Made by a program: the position numbers and the translations under genes
Source of the DNA: Clostridiales bacterium
Lineage (GTDB): Bacteria > Bacillota > Clostridia > Christensenellales > Aristaeellaceae
NCBI GenBank assembly: GCA_004556545.1
Contig: SFGO01000010.1
Coordinates: forward strand, 1 to 64,000
DNA length: 64,000 nt
Direction: 5' to 3'
Notes under the pieces: model-generated
The model's database searches: none
What the model saw: only the letters and a program-made list of their open reading frames with translations
What the model was told of the DNA's origin: nothing
Shown here: one piece after another, positions 31,879 through 40,368 of the stretch
How positions within the stretch are numbered: position 1 is the stretch's first letter
Layout of the letters: each line of letters begins with the position of its first letter

Positions 31879-32520
31879 ATGCTGGTCATCGGCATCTGCG
31901 GCGCGAGCGGCAGCGGGAAAAGTACGCTGGCTCAGGAACTATGCAGCGCAATCGGCCCGTGTGCCACGGTCATCAACCACGATTGCTATTATCGGGATCA
32001 TCCCAGCCTGACGCTGGAGGAACGCCAGCAGCTCAATTACGATGAGCCGGAAATTTTCGATCATGACCTCTTTCTGGAGGACATGAAGACCCTCATGGCG
32101 GGCAAGCCCATTACCCGCAAGCGTTACGACTACACCAACCATCGCCGGAACGATACCGACGAGCTGATCTATCCCACGGAAGTGCTGATTATCGAGGGCA
32201 TTCACGTGTTTTATGATGAGCGCCTGTGCGAGCTGATGTTCCTGAAATTGTACATGAGCGTGGAGCCGGATATTTGCCTGCTGCGGCGCATTACCCGGGA
32301 TATCAACGAACGGGGACGGACCATCGAAAACATTTCCGTTCAGTATTTGACCACTGTAAAGCCCATGTATGATAAGCACATCCGCAATTACATCGATCTG
32401 GCGGACGTGATCGTGGCTCACGGCGGCAAAAACGCCCGGATCGTCAGCATTCTGGCGGGCTATGTGCGCGACGTGCTGAACGGCGAAAAGCCCAAATACG
32501 ACGGCCAGCGCGAAGAATAA
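31879..32520 (+). CDS. udk: Uridine kinase
   Basis: This 213-residue P-loop kinase phosphorylates uridine or cytidine with a nucleoside triphosphate in pyrimidine salvage. The Walker A motif is GASGSGKST at residues 8-16; the nucleoside-binding segment is YYRDHPSLTLEERQ then YDEPEIFDHDL, and RYDYTNHRRND is the typical conserved motif, followed by IIEGIHVFYDERL. Length matches E. coli Udk. A purine-rich site (GCGAAGGGGATGAC) precedes the ATG. A strong terminator follows. Confidence 0.92.
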   Translation: MLVIGICGASGSGKSTLAQELCSAIGPCATVINHDCYYRDHPSLTLEERQQLNYDEPEIFDHDLFLEDMKTLMAGKPITRKRYDYTNHRRNDTDELIYPTEVLIIEGIHVFYDERLCELMFLKLYMSVEPDICLLRRITRDINERGRTIENISVQYLTTVKPMYDKHIRNYIDLADVIVAHGGKNARIVSILAGYVRDVLNGEKPKYDGQREE

Positions 32521-32533
32521 TTCCCAAAAACAA

Positions 32534-32585
32534 CCGCCCGCTGTTTCGAAGAGGGAAAGCGCTTCGAAGCAGCGGGCGGGTTTTT
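32534..32585. terminator. Bidirectional terminator between udk and the VanZ/RDD gene
   Basis: Long arms starting CCGCCCGCTGTTTCGAAG (32534-32551) pair with CTTCGAAGCAGCGGGCGG, ending in a T run on the plus strand. The convergent gene stops at 32584. Confidence 0.8.
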
Positions 32586-33795
32586 AGTTTTCTTTGGGCA
32601 TCTCCGAAGGAGCCTTTTTGGCTTTTCGGGCTTTTTTCCGGCGGGAAGCATTCAGGGTGCTTACATCCTTGGTCTTGCTGAAATAGCCGTGGGGAAGCTG
32701 ATTGCCCTTGAGGCCAGACTGTACCACTGCGGCGATGCAGAAGGCCAGAAACAGCGCGCCGAGAATAATCCCCAGCACCAGCGCCAGCCCGTCATCCTGC
32801 ACAAAAAACATCAAGAGCGCCAGAAACGGCAGGGGCACCACCAGCAGGTAAAAGAAGCCGTAGCGCACCAGATATTGCCACAGCTTGGGTCGGCCGCCCG
32901 TGCGGGTATCGATCAGCTTCAGGTGGAAGAACAGCTTGCCCGGGGAGCGACCGCCCATGAGCCATTCCAGCACGCCGAAATACAGCATGACGAACAGCGT
33001 ATAGAACCCAAACAGCAGGAGCACGGCCAGAAAAACAGAAAGCGGCTTTTCTCCCAGCGATGGCAGAAGGGGCAGTACGTTGATCATCACCACGAAGAAC
33101 AGCACTTCCAGAATCAGACAGTCCAGCGCCGCTGCGAACATCCGCCGCAGGATGGAAACGTGCTCGCTGCGCTGATAGGCCACTTCCTTCATCCGGTCGG
33201 CAGAGGGCAGGAAGGCGGTGATCTTCGGCGCAATCAGGTAGCCCAGATAGCCGCCCAGCGTATTGGTGATCAGGTCGTCCACGTCCGCCAGCCGGTAGGG
33301 CCGGGGATAGATGAAGTACAGACCGCTGAGCTGGGTCAGCTCATAGAACAGGCTCAGGGCCAGCGTCAGAATGACGGTTTTCTTCCGGCTGGCTTTGAAG
33401 AAATAACGCAGGTAAATGCCGAAGGGTACCGTCAGCAGAATGTTGAAAACAATCTGGAACAGAGCGGAGTTTTTCACAATCTCCTTGACGGACGCATGCT
33501 CGGCCAGATCGTCCCGCAGTTCCCGGAAAACGTCCAGCAGCTCGTTAAAGGGCTTCAGCTGGAGCCATGGCGAGGTATAATTCGCCACTTCCTCCACCGG
33601 CGGCAGGGGAAGAATAATCAGAAAATAGGCGCACATCATGTACAGGATAAAGGAATAGGCCATCAGCGTGCGCAGAAAGAGAATCGCGCCGTATTTGCGG
33701 TATTCATGCAGAAGATAGGGCAACGTAAAGAAACCGGCAATCAGAGGAAAAAACACCACGGCCTGTTTGATGGGGCCAAAATATCGGGTCAGCAA
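32584..33795 (-). CDS. VanZ/RDD-family membrane protein
   Basis: This 403-residue protein has about eight membrane helices. The N-terminal half is VanZ-like (FQIVFNILLTVPFGIYLRYF, then SLFYELTQLSGLYFIYPR and DVDDLITNTLGGYLGYLI). The C-terminal half from ~215 is an RDD domain (RRMFAAALDCLILEVLFFVV; MGGRSPGKLFFHLKLIDTRT). VanZ proteins in vancomycin clusters raise teicoplanin resistance, but this fusion is widespread in Clostridia with no proven function; no resistance genes lie nearby. The tail is very basic (RRKKARKAKKAPSE). Confidence 0.85.
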   Translation of the reverse strand: MLTRYFGPIKQAVVFFPLIAGFFTLPYLLHEYRKYGAILFLRTLMAYSFILYMMCAYFLIILPLPPVEEVANYTSPWLQLKPFNELLDVFRELRDDLAEHASVKEIVKNSALFQIVFNILLTVPFGIYLRYFFKASRKKTVILTLALSLFYELTQLSGLYFIYPRPYRLADVDDLITNTLGGYLGYLIAPKITAFLPSADRMKEVAYQRSEHVSILRRMFAAALDCLILEVLFFVVMINVLPLLPSLGEKPLSVFLAVLLLFGFYTLFVMLYFGVLEWLMGGRSPGKLFFHLKLIDTRTGGRPKLWQYLVRYGFFYLLVVPLPFLALLMFFVQDDGLALVLGIILGALFLAFCIAAVVQSGLKGNQLPHGYFSKTKDVSTLNASRRKKARKAKKAPSEMPKEN

Positions 33796-33841
33796 AGCGA
33801 AAACTACTCCCTTGTATCAAAAATTCTGTGGAAACAATCGA

Positions 33842-34924
33842 TCATTTCTTTTTCAGCAGGCGAACCACTTCGCGCGCCATCTGCTGTTTGATCCGAGGCC
33901 CTGGATGATTGCAGCTTCCCTTCCACGCGGCGGGAAAATGTTCGCCGTCCACTGCGCCGAACGGAACGCTGATTCCTTCCGCTGCCGCCCTTTCGATGGC
34001 CCGGCGAGTCGCCTGAACGATGGAATTGTCCAGATAATAGGAAAACCACGCGAGCCGGGCGGTCGGGTTTTTCTGATGGAGATGCTCAAGAAACGCAAGG
34101 ACTTCCTCTTCGAAAAGATGCAGATCCTCCGGCGTATCGTGGAGCTTGGATTCGCAGCCGGTGATGGGATCCACAAAGGGCGGCTGCAGAAGAGCGCCCC
34201 GGTCGTTGGCACCCAGCGCGATCACGATGTCATCCGGCTGGAAGGAAAAATCGTAGGGTTTGCCGGAACCCCAATTTTCTTCCGGCGTTTCCCCTGCCTG
34301 CGGCCCGCAGATCTGATCGTAGATCCGGGGAAGGCGGCAATGGGGGTCGTTGTTCCAGCCGCAGTGAACGCCCCAGCCGCTTTGGGAAACCAGCTGATAC
34401 TGTGCGTCCAGCTGGTCGGCGACGAGACGGGGATAGTTGTCGGAAGCGTTGAAGCACATGGGCACCCACTCCATGAAGGAACGAGGGCCACGGCCGCCTT
34501 CGCCGCTGGTCAGGCTATCGCCGATAAACTCGATTTTGCGCTTGCGGGGAGCAAACGGCTCCAGCACACCGTCCGTCCGGCCCTTGAGCAGTACGCATCC
34601 GGCAGTGCGGTCGTTTTCGAAGGCCTGGCTTTCTTTGATGATCTGAACCCGGTGAACCGTATTCGGGTTCAGATGGAGGAACACGCTGTACCAGTGCTTT
34701 CCGGGCAGCGGAGCGAAGGTCTGTGCCCGAAGCCCATCCACCTCAAAAGAAAGATAGGGCTTGTATTCGTGATAGGTGCAGCTGATCTGCACTTCCAGCG
34801 AAGCGCCGCGGACGTTCATTTCAGCCGAAGCAGCGCTCCAGAGCATGGGAAAGCCCTCCTGAGCCGGGTCGAAGCGGCCGGAAAGGCGGATCATCGGATG
34901 ATTGCGGATGGAAAAGGTCTTCAT
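33842..34924 (-). CDS. SGNH carbohydrate esterase (CE2-like)
   Basis: This 360-residue protein has an N-terminal beta domain (residues ~1-125) and a C-terminal SGNH hydrolase: FIGDSLTSGEGG with nucleophile Ser137, the block G in GWGVHCGWNN, the N block IVIALGANDRG, and CNHPGPRIKQQMA with the catalytic His. This layout is that of family CE2 acetyl esterases, which remove O-acetyl groups from mannan and xylan oligosaccharides. There is no signal peptide, so it works inside the cell on imported sugars. It is divergent from the LacI and GH130 genes, supporting a mannan module; a good GAGGAGGGTTTC site precedes the ATG. Confidence 0.8.
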   Translation of the reverse strand: MKTFSIRNHPMIRLSGRFDPAQEGFPMLWSAASAEMNVRGASLEVQISCTYHEYKPYLSFEVDGLRAQTFAPLPGKHWYSVFLHLNPNTVHRVQIIKESQAFENDRTAGCVLLKGRTDGVLEPFAPRKRKIEFIGDSLTSGEGGRGPRSFMEWVPMCFNASDNYPRLVADQLDAQYQLVSQSGWGVHCGWNNDPHCRLPRIYDQICGPQAGETPEENWGSGKPYDFSFQPDDIVIALGANDRGALLQPPFVDPITGCESKLHDTPEDLHLFEEEVLAFLEHLHQKNPTARLAWFSYYLDNSIVQATRRAIERAAAEGISVPFGAVDGEHFPAAWKGSCNHPGPRIKQQMAREVVRLLKKK

Positions 34925-35046
34925 GAAGAAGAAACCCTCCTCAAAACAGTTCGTTTGAAAACAGCTGTACGGTTTTCCTGCCTATTATACCGTATTCTTG
35001 GACGGATGAAAAGCATTTTTTCAGCAGTGTTCAATATAAAAAGGTT

Positions 35047-35107
35047 TTGACAGAACCAAAGCAAGCAGTTATAATGATTGAGCTAATCATTAACTTAACA
35101 GTTAGCT
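35047..35107 (+). promoter_or_regulatory. Promoter and possible operator of the mannan LacI regulator
   Basis: TTGACA (35047-35052), 17 bases, TATAAT (35070-35075). Directly after it an inverted repeat AGCTAA (35081-35086)/TTAGCT (35102-35107) surrounds the start of transcription, a likely operator for autoregulation. Confidence 0.65.
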
Positions 35108-35126
35108 TTTTGAGCAAACAAGGACA

Positions 35127-36155
35127 GTGAGAAGGGCGGCGATTTCCACGGGCAGCATCACCATGCGGGAGATCGGAAAACAGGTCGGCGTCAGCGCCGT
35201 GACCGTTTCCAAAGCGCTGGCGGGGAAGCCGGGCGTTGGGGAGGAAATGCGCAAGAAAATCCTGAAAGCCGCTCGGGAAATGGGGTATGTCAATCCCATC
35301 GCCGTTCAGGCGGAGGAACGGCGAACGCTGAACGTAGGCATTCTGGCGCTGGATCGCTATTTTGCCCGGGATTCCTACTACGCCATGTTCTATAAAACGC
35401 TGGTGCAGGTGCTGATGGACGCGGGGCACTTTGCCCTGATGGAGCTGCTGACCAATGAAGACGAAGCGGAGCTGACTCTGCCCCGGCTGATGCAGAATGG
35501 CCGGGTAGACGGCATGATTCTGCTGGGTCAGCCGAGCCGCGAATATCTGCGGATGATCGCAGCCCAGCCCATCCCGGTGGTGTTTCTGGATTTCTATGAT
35601 GAATGGGCGGAGGCGGACGCGGTGGTGGGGGATAACAGCTACGGCTGTTTCCGGCTGACCCAGCACCTGATTCGAAACGGACACCGGGAAATCGGCTTTG
35701 TGGGCAGCATCGGCGTTACCACCAGCATTATGGATCGCTATCTGGGCTATTACAAGGCCATGCTGTGCGCCGGTCTGCCCATCCGGGAGGAGTGGCTCAT
35801 CCCAGACCGCGGCCCCACGGAGGACCGGCTGAGCGTTTCCCTGCCGGAAAAGCTGCCTACCGCGCTGGTATGTAACTGCGACGGCGCGGCCCGGCTGGTG
35901 ATCCGGCTTTTGCGGGAACGGGGCCTGCGGGTGCCGGAGGATGTGTCGGTGGTGGGCTTCGATGATTTTTCTTCAGACGATGAGGAAGAACCGGCGCTGT
36001 CCACCTTCCGGCTGGATGTGCCCGCCATGGCGCAGACGGCAGTGCAGCTGCTGGCGCAGCGATGCGTCGGCGTTCAGAAGCCCTTTGGGCGGGTGGTGGT
36101 AGGCGGACAGCCCATTTACCGTGAGTCGGAAAGACCCCTGAAAAACGAAGTCTGA
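35127..36155 (+). CDS. LacI-family regulator of the mannan module
   Basis: This 342-residue protein begins with a helix-turn-helix (ITMREIGKQVGVSAVTVSKAL, residues ~11-31, split here: MREIGKQVGVSAV) and has a periplasmic-binding-protein-like sensing domain (LNVGILALDRY; IPVVFLDFYDEW; HREIGFVGSI; VSVVGFDDFSSD). It represses genes until a sugar effector binds. The start is GTG at 35127 with a weak AAGGA before it; ATG at 35163 is a possible alternative that would shorten the DNA-binding domain, so the GTG is preferred. It overlaps a promoter with an operator-like repeat and controls, by position, the GH130 gene that follows. Confidence 0.9.
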   Translation: MRRAAISTGSITMREIGKQVGVSAVTVSKALAGKPGVGEEMRKKILKAAREMGYVNPIAVQAEERRTLNVGILALDRYFARDSYYAMFYKTLVQVLMDAGHFALMELLTNEDEAELTLPRLMQNGRVDGMILLGQPSREYLRMIAAQPIPVVFLDFYDEWAEADAVVGDNSYGCFRLTQHLIRNGHREIGFVGSIGVTTSIMDRYLGYYKAMLCAGLPIREEWLIPDRGPTEDRLSVSLPEKLPTALVCNCDGAARLVIRLLRERGLRVPEDVSVVGFDDFSSDDEEEPALSTFRLDVPAMAQTAVQLLAQRCVGVQKPFGRVVVGGQPIYRESERPLKNEV

Positions 36156-36171
36156 AAAGGAGACGCAAACC

Positions 36172-37344
36172 ATGCAGAAACGCAGCTTTTCTTCCCTGAT
36201 GGAGGCCTATGAGCGGCTGATCCGGAGGCCTAACCCTGTCAACGAGCATTTTTACAATGGAATTTTCGACCGCTATCAGCATCCCGTGCTGACCCGGGAG
36301 CATATCCCGCCCTTCTGGATGTACGACGCCGATCCGGAAACCAATCCCTTTATGATGCAGCGGCTGGGCGTAAACGCCGTCCTGAACAGCGGCGCAATCA
36401 AGCTGAACGGCAAATATATGCTGGTAGCCCGGGTAGAGGGCATGGACCGGAAGAGCTTCTTCGCCGTAGCTGAAAGCGACAGCCCCACGGAGGGCTTTCG
36501 ATTTTGGGATTATCCCGTGGTGCTGCCGGATACGCAGCCGGAGGAAACCAACGTGTATGACATGCGTCTGACCCAGCACGAGGACGGCTGGATCTACGGC
36601 GTATTCTGCTCGGAAAGCAAGGATCTCAGCTCTGGCGACCTCAGCGCCGCCGTGGCGGCTGCGGGCATCGTCCGCACGAAGGATCTGAAAACATGGGAGC
36701 GACTGCCCAACCTGCGCACCCTGCATTCGCCTCAGCAGCGCAACGTGGTGCTTCATCCGGAGTTTGTGGACGGAAAGTACGCCTTCTACACCCGCCCCAT
36801 GGATGATTTCATCGAGACCGGCTCGGGCGGCGGCATCGGCTTCGGCCTTTGCGAGGATATTGCCAACGCCGTGATCGATGAAGAAAAGATCATCAGCCTG
36901 CGGCGGTATCATACCATTACCGAAAGCAAAAATGGCGCGGGCGCGGTTCCGATCAAGACCGACCGGGGCTGGATCCATATTGCCCACGGCGTGCGAAACA
37001 CCGCCGCAGGCCTTCGGTATGTGCTGTATGCCTTCGCTACCGCGTTGGAGGATCCGTCCCGGGTGATCGCCGAACCGGGCGGCATGCTGCTGGGGCCGCT
37101 GGGCCGGGAACGCGTGGGCGATGTGAGCAACGTGGTATTCACCAACGGCGCGATTGCGGACGAGGACGGCCGCGTGTTCCTTTACTACGCTTCCTCCGAT
37201 ACCCGGATGCATGTGGCGGAAACCACGGTGGAGCGGCTGTGCGACTACGTTTTCCATACGCCCGCCGATCCCCTGCGCTCCCCGGACTGTGTGCGCCAGC
37301 GCTGCGAATTGATTCGGAAGAATCTGGAATACGGAAAACGATAA
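36172..37344 (+). CDS. mgp: 4-O-beta-D-mannosyl-D-glucose phosphorylase (GH130_1)
   Basis: This 390-residue GH130 enzyme cleaves mannosyl-glucose with phosphate into mannose 1-phosphate and glucose. The sequence follows characterised MGP enzymes closely (FYNGIFDRYQHPVLTREH; SGAIKLNGKYMLVARVEG; VERVGDVSNVVFTNGA-type ending). The general acid is Asp130 in NVYDMRLTQHEDGW, matching Asp131 of the Bacteroides enzyme, and the phosphate-binding Arg/His segments (HGVRNTAAGLR) are present. It follows the LacI gene by 16 bases with an AAGGAGACGC site, so they are co-transcribed. A terminator follows. Confidence 0.93.
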   Translation: MQKRSFSSLMEAYERLIRRPNPVNEHFYNGIFDRYQHPVLTREHIPPFWMYDADPETNPFMMQRLGVNAVLNSGAIKLNGKYMLVARVEGMDRKSFFAVAESDSPTEGFRFWDYPVVLPDTQPEETNVYDMRLTQHEDGWIYGVFCSESKDLSSGDLSAAVAAAGIVRTKDLKTWERLPNLRTLHSPQQRNVVLHPEFVDGKYAFYTRPMDDFIETGSGGGIGFGLCEDIANAVIDEEKIISLRRYHTITESKNGAGAVPIKTDRGWIHIAHGVRNTAAGLRYVLYAFATALEDPSRVIAEPGGMLLGPLGRERVGDVSNVVFTNGAIADEDGRVFLYYASSDTRMHVAETTVERLCDYVFHTPADPLRSPDCVRQRCELIRKNLEYGKR

Positions 37345-37356
37345 ATTTGGTTGATG

Positions 37357-37401
37357 AAAAGCCCCCGAAGACGAACTTTGCATCCGTCTTCGGGGGCTTT
37401 T
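37357..37401. terminator. Bidirectional terminator after mgp
   Basis: AAAAGCCCCCGAAGACG (37357-37373) and CGTCTTCGGGGGCTTTT (37385-37401) are perfect 17-base arms with A and T runs on both sides; it serves mgp and the convergent membrane protein gene. Confidence 0.85.
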
Positions 37402-37418
37402 GGCTTACAGAAAAGCGG

Positions 37419-37925
37419 TCATGAAGCGCCGTCAGCGGCGGCGGAGGTATTGTTCAGGACGGCGTTCGTCAGAGTGTTCAGCTCGTTGATCGCATCGGTG
37501 AGCTTGCTCAGCGCGTCGTTGACCTTCTGGCCGCTGGCCAGGCAGGAATCGTAGTTGTCGATGATGGCATAGAGATTGTCGAAAACGCTGACGTCATACA
37601 GACGGCCTACCTCGCCGTACATGCTGACGTTCAGGTCGTTGACCACTTCGATGCCGTGGACGTACTGCCGCACCCGGGCCAGCACGCTGGAGGTGCTGGT
37701 AGCGCCCAGACGGCTCAGGTTGTTGACGCTGGAAAGGGCATGCTGCATTTCACTGCGGATCTTGGCGTTGCGCTGGGCCTCGAACCCGGCGGAATCCAGC
37801 CCGCCCACGCCCGCAAAACGCAGAATCAGAAACGCCGCCACCAGTACCAGCACAATGACGAGAATCGGCCGGTAACGATTGGAACGCATGACGTTCTGGT
37901 AGCTGCTTCGCTGGTATCGCATCAT
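37419..37925 (-). CDS. Small single-span membrane protein, function unknown
   Basis: This 168-residue protein has a cytoplasmic start (MMRYQRSSYQNVMRSNRYRP), one membrane helix (ILVIVLVLVAAFLILRFAGV) and an extracytoplasmic helical domain of ~115 residues with LSRLGATSTSSVLARVRQYV and LSKLTDAINELNTLTN. The helices look like a coiled coil. No enzyme or binding motif was recognised. The ATG at 37925 has AAGGAGGAGGAAGATCCC before it, better than the far upstream ATG. It is a single gene between two terminators. Confidence 0.7.
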   Translation of the reverse strand: MMRYQRSSYQNVMRSNRYRPILVIVLVLVAAFLILRFAGVGGLDSAGFEAQRNAKIRSEMQHALSSVNNLSRLGATSTSSVLARVRQYVHGIEVVNDLNVSMYGEVGRLYDVSVFDNLYAIIDNYDSCLASGQKVNDALSKLTDAINELNTLTNAVLNNTSAAADGAS

Positions 37926-38002
37926 GGGATCTTCCTCCTCCTTTTCAATAACCCGTCGGAAAGACCATTCCCCATTTATTATAGCACAAGTGGATGATAA
38001 AT

Positions 38003-38037
38003 GCAAAAAAGCCCCCTTTTTTGACAGAAAAGGGAGC
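38003..38037 (-). terminator. Terminator after mscL
   Basis: On the minus strand CCCTTTT and AAAAGGG arms followed by GGCTTTTTTGC, just after the mscL stop codon. Confidence 0.6.
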
Positions 38038-38056
38038 AATCCTGCTCAAAATGACG

Positions 38057-38503
38057 TTATTTTCCTGCGATGTCGCTGGTGCAGTGGGGGCAGCGGGTGG
38101 CGTCCTTCTCCACCACGGATTTGCAGTAGGGGCACTTGCGGGCGGCTTCCTTGACGGTTTCTTCCTTGTGCAGCAGCTTGTTCATGGCCTTCACCAGCAG
38201 GAACACGCAGAAGGCAATGATGAGGAAGTTGAGGACGTTCTGCAGGAACGCGCCGTAATTCACCGTGCCCACACCGGCGGCATTGGCGGCCTCCGCGCTG
38301 GGATAGCTCTGGAAATCCAGCGCCAGAAACAGGCCGCTCAGGTTGACGCCGCCGGTCAAAAGGCCGATAACGGGCATGAGCAAGTCATTGACCAGCGAAT
38401 TGACGATGGTGGTGAATGCGCCGCCGATCATTACGCCGGTCGCCAGCTCCAGAATATTGCCGCGGGAGCAGAATTTTTTGAAGTCCTGAAACAGTTTTTT
38501 CAT
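38057..38503 (-). CDS. mscL: Large-conductance mechanosensitive channel with a C-terminal zinc ribbon
   Basis: This 148-residue channel opens under membrane tension to release solutes during osmotic downshock. TM1 is near residues 18-48 (GNILELATGVMIGGAFTTIV then NSLVNDLLMPVIGLL), TM2 near 83-107 (YGAFLQNVLNFLIIAFCVFL). The C-terminus after the usual KEE segment has CPYC (Cys124, Cys127) and CPHC (Cys138, Cys141), a zinc ribbon not found in the E. coli protein. The ATG at 38503 follows GAAAGGATGG; an ATG at 38527 is possible. It is a single gene with its own terminator. Confidence 0.93.
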   Translation of the reverse strand: MKKLFQDFKKFCSRGNILELATGVMIGGAFTTIVNSLVNDLLMPVIGLLTGGVNLSGLFLALDFQSYPSAEAANAAGVGTVNYGAFLQNVLNFLIIAFCVFLLVKAMNKLLHKEETVKEAARKCPYCKSVVEKDATRCPHCTSDIAGK

Positions 38504-38580
38504 GGGAAAGGCCATCCTTTCGATCAATATGGAACAATAGAAAGCAATTTGCAGAGAAAACGGGGTGATTTTTCAGTCCG

Positions 38581-40329
38581 TCAGGGCTGGAAAAAGCGGA
38601 AGAAATACAGCCCGGCGGAAACCTTTTCCGCCTCCCACTCCACCGTGCCCAGCTCGGCGCGGAGATAGGCAAGCAGCGCTTCGTCCGGCGCTTCTTTCAG
38701 GCTGATGAAACGAACCTGCGGATGGAGCCAGCAGGCAGCGGTAAAATGCTCGCCGTCCAGCCCGAAGGCGGCCAGCTTGGCGTTGTATTCCTCCGACCCG
38801 CGGCTCCATCCGCCCCAGAACGTCAGGTTTTGCGGGAGACCGTCGGAGGTATCGGGGAACATGCGCATGTCGTTGACCAGCTCCGTGGAGTAGATCAGCA
38901 AAAGATCCGGGTGAGCCAGTGCCTGAACGTCCATGTCGGCGTGGGCGTTGTAGTCCCATGGAGAGCGCTTCCGGTAAAGAACCGGCAGCAGGGAGGAAAG
39001 CGGATAGGCGGTCAGCAGGGCCAGCAGCACGCAGAGAACGGCGGTGCGGAACCGGCGCGACTCTTCAGGCAGGCATTCGCCCAGCAGGCAGAAGACCATC
39101 GCCGCCGCAGGCAGAAGCGCCACCGTCACGGCCCGGTAGGGGAGACGGCCCTTCAGCGCCAGGTAGCAGAAAAACAGGAAGCACAGAAGGCCTGTCAGCA
39201 CCAGCGCCACAGGAAGCCACGGCTGCTCCCGGCGCTTTCGGAACGCGCAGAAAAAAGCAAACAGCCCCAACGCCAACAGCACGATCATGGTTCGGACAAA
39301 CCAGGGCGAGCGCCAGCGAAGGTCTTCAATGGCGGCTCCGGCTGTGGCGGTCGTTTCGGAAGTGTGCCAGTTTTCCCGCACGTAACGTAGCGACTCCGTG
39401 GAAATGGCTTCATCCATGGTGTTCCATTTGTCCAGCAGGGTCCGCTGTTCTTCCGTCCAGCCTGCGCCGTCAAGCGCCTCCTGAGGCAGCTTTTCCAGAT
39501 CGATGTAGTCGATAACGCTGATCCGCGCCTGCTGCCAGTCCAGATAGCTTCGCTGCTGCTTCAGACTGATTTCGATTTCCCGCTCTGCCGCCAGCCCGCC
39601 CAGCGTCAGCAGAACGATGCCTGCCGCCGCCAGCATGGGCCGGGGAGAACGCTTCTGTTTGCTCCATGGGCTGAAATAGGAAAGAAAACGCAATAGAAAG
39701 GCGATGCCGCAATAGCCCAGTACCGGCAGGATAGAGAGCTGACGCAGCCCGTAGCACAGCGCGGCCAGAATGACCGCCAACGTCATGGAGCGGACGATGG
39801 AACGGTCGGAGGCCTTCCGGCAATCGACGGACAAAATCTGCGCCGCAGCCGCAGCGCCCAGCATAGCGCCAGTCACGGTGTAAGTGACGCGGGCAAAGTA
39901 GTGCAGGCCATACAGCAGCGCGAAGGCGGCGCTCAGCATCAGCCCTGTTCGGAGAGAGCGGCCAGAGCGGAGCCAGCATTGCAGAAGGCTTTTCAGAAGG
40001 ACGGTCATGGCCAGCGAAAGCAGCGCGATCTCCAGCAGAGAAAACCAGGCTATGCCGGGAAAAACCCGCTGCAGCCAGCGAAGGGGATAGACATACATCC
40101 CATGGAGATACAAATGAAAATCGGACGCGCCGCCCGGCTGAAAGCCCGTCATGGCGCGCAGAATAAACTGATCGTCGTTGGCGGCGAAAAAAATATCGCT
40201 GAAGAAGCACAAGCTTCGGGCGCTGTTGCGCTGCGTCAAGCCGTACAGCCTCCTTTGCGCGTTTTTGCCGCATGAGTGGCAAACCTCCCTGATTATAGAA
40301 AAGAGCGCCCGGAAAGTCAAGAGCGGCAC
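38581..40329 (-). CDS. Large polytopic membrane protein
   Basis: This protein of up to 582 residues has about ten membrane helices (for example WFSLLEIALLSLAMTVLLKS and WLPVALVLTGLLCFLFFCYL) and a C-terminal extracytoplasmic part (PDTSDGLPQNLTFWGGWSRG). The early segment FFAANDDQFILRAMTGFQPG resembles the first loop of a family of clostridial membrane proteins related to GT-C glycosyltransferases, with an Asp pair, but no catalytic role is proven. The first 45 residues lack the expected first membrane helix, so the start may be wrong or the N-terminus damaged. Confidence 0.6.
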   Translation of the reverse strand: MPLLTFRALFSIIREVCHSCGKNAQRRLYGLTQRNSARSLCFFSDIFFAANDDQFILRAMTGFQPGGASDFHLYLHGMYVYPLRWLQRVFPGIAWFSLLEIALLSLAMTVLLKSLLQCWLRSGRSLRTGLMLSAAFALLYGLHYFARVTYTVTGAMLGAAAAAQILSVDCRKASDRSIVRSMTLAVILAALCYGLRQLSILPVLGYCGIAFLLRFLSYFSPWSKQKRSPRPMLAAAGIVLLTLGGLAAEREIEISLKQQRSYLDWQQARISVIDYIDLEKLPQEALDGAGWTEEQRTLLDKWNTMDEAISTESLRYVRENWHTSETTATAGAAIEDLRWRSPWFVRTMIVLLALGLFAFFCAFRKRREQPWLPVALVLTGLLCFLFFCYLALKGRLPYRAVTVALLPAAAMVFCLLGECLPEESRRFRTAVLCVLLALLTAYPLSSLLPVLYRKRSPWDYNAHADMDVQALAHPDLLLIYSTELVNDMRMFPDTSDGLPQNLTFWGGWSRGSEEYNAKLAAFGLDGEHFTAACWLHPQVRFISLKEAPDEALLAYLRAELGTVEWEAEKVSAGLYFFRFFQP

Positions 40330-40368
40330 GGGTTTTCCCCGCGCCGCCCGTCTGGTGGGCCGGCTCCG

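Noticed and set aside
32584..33795. Glycopeptide resistance gene
   Set aside because: The VanZ-like half alone is common in Clostridia; no vanHAX or regulator genes are present.
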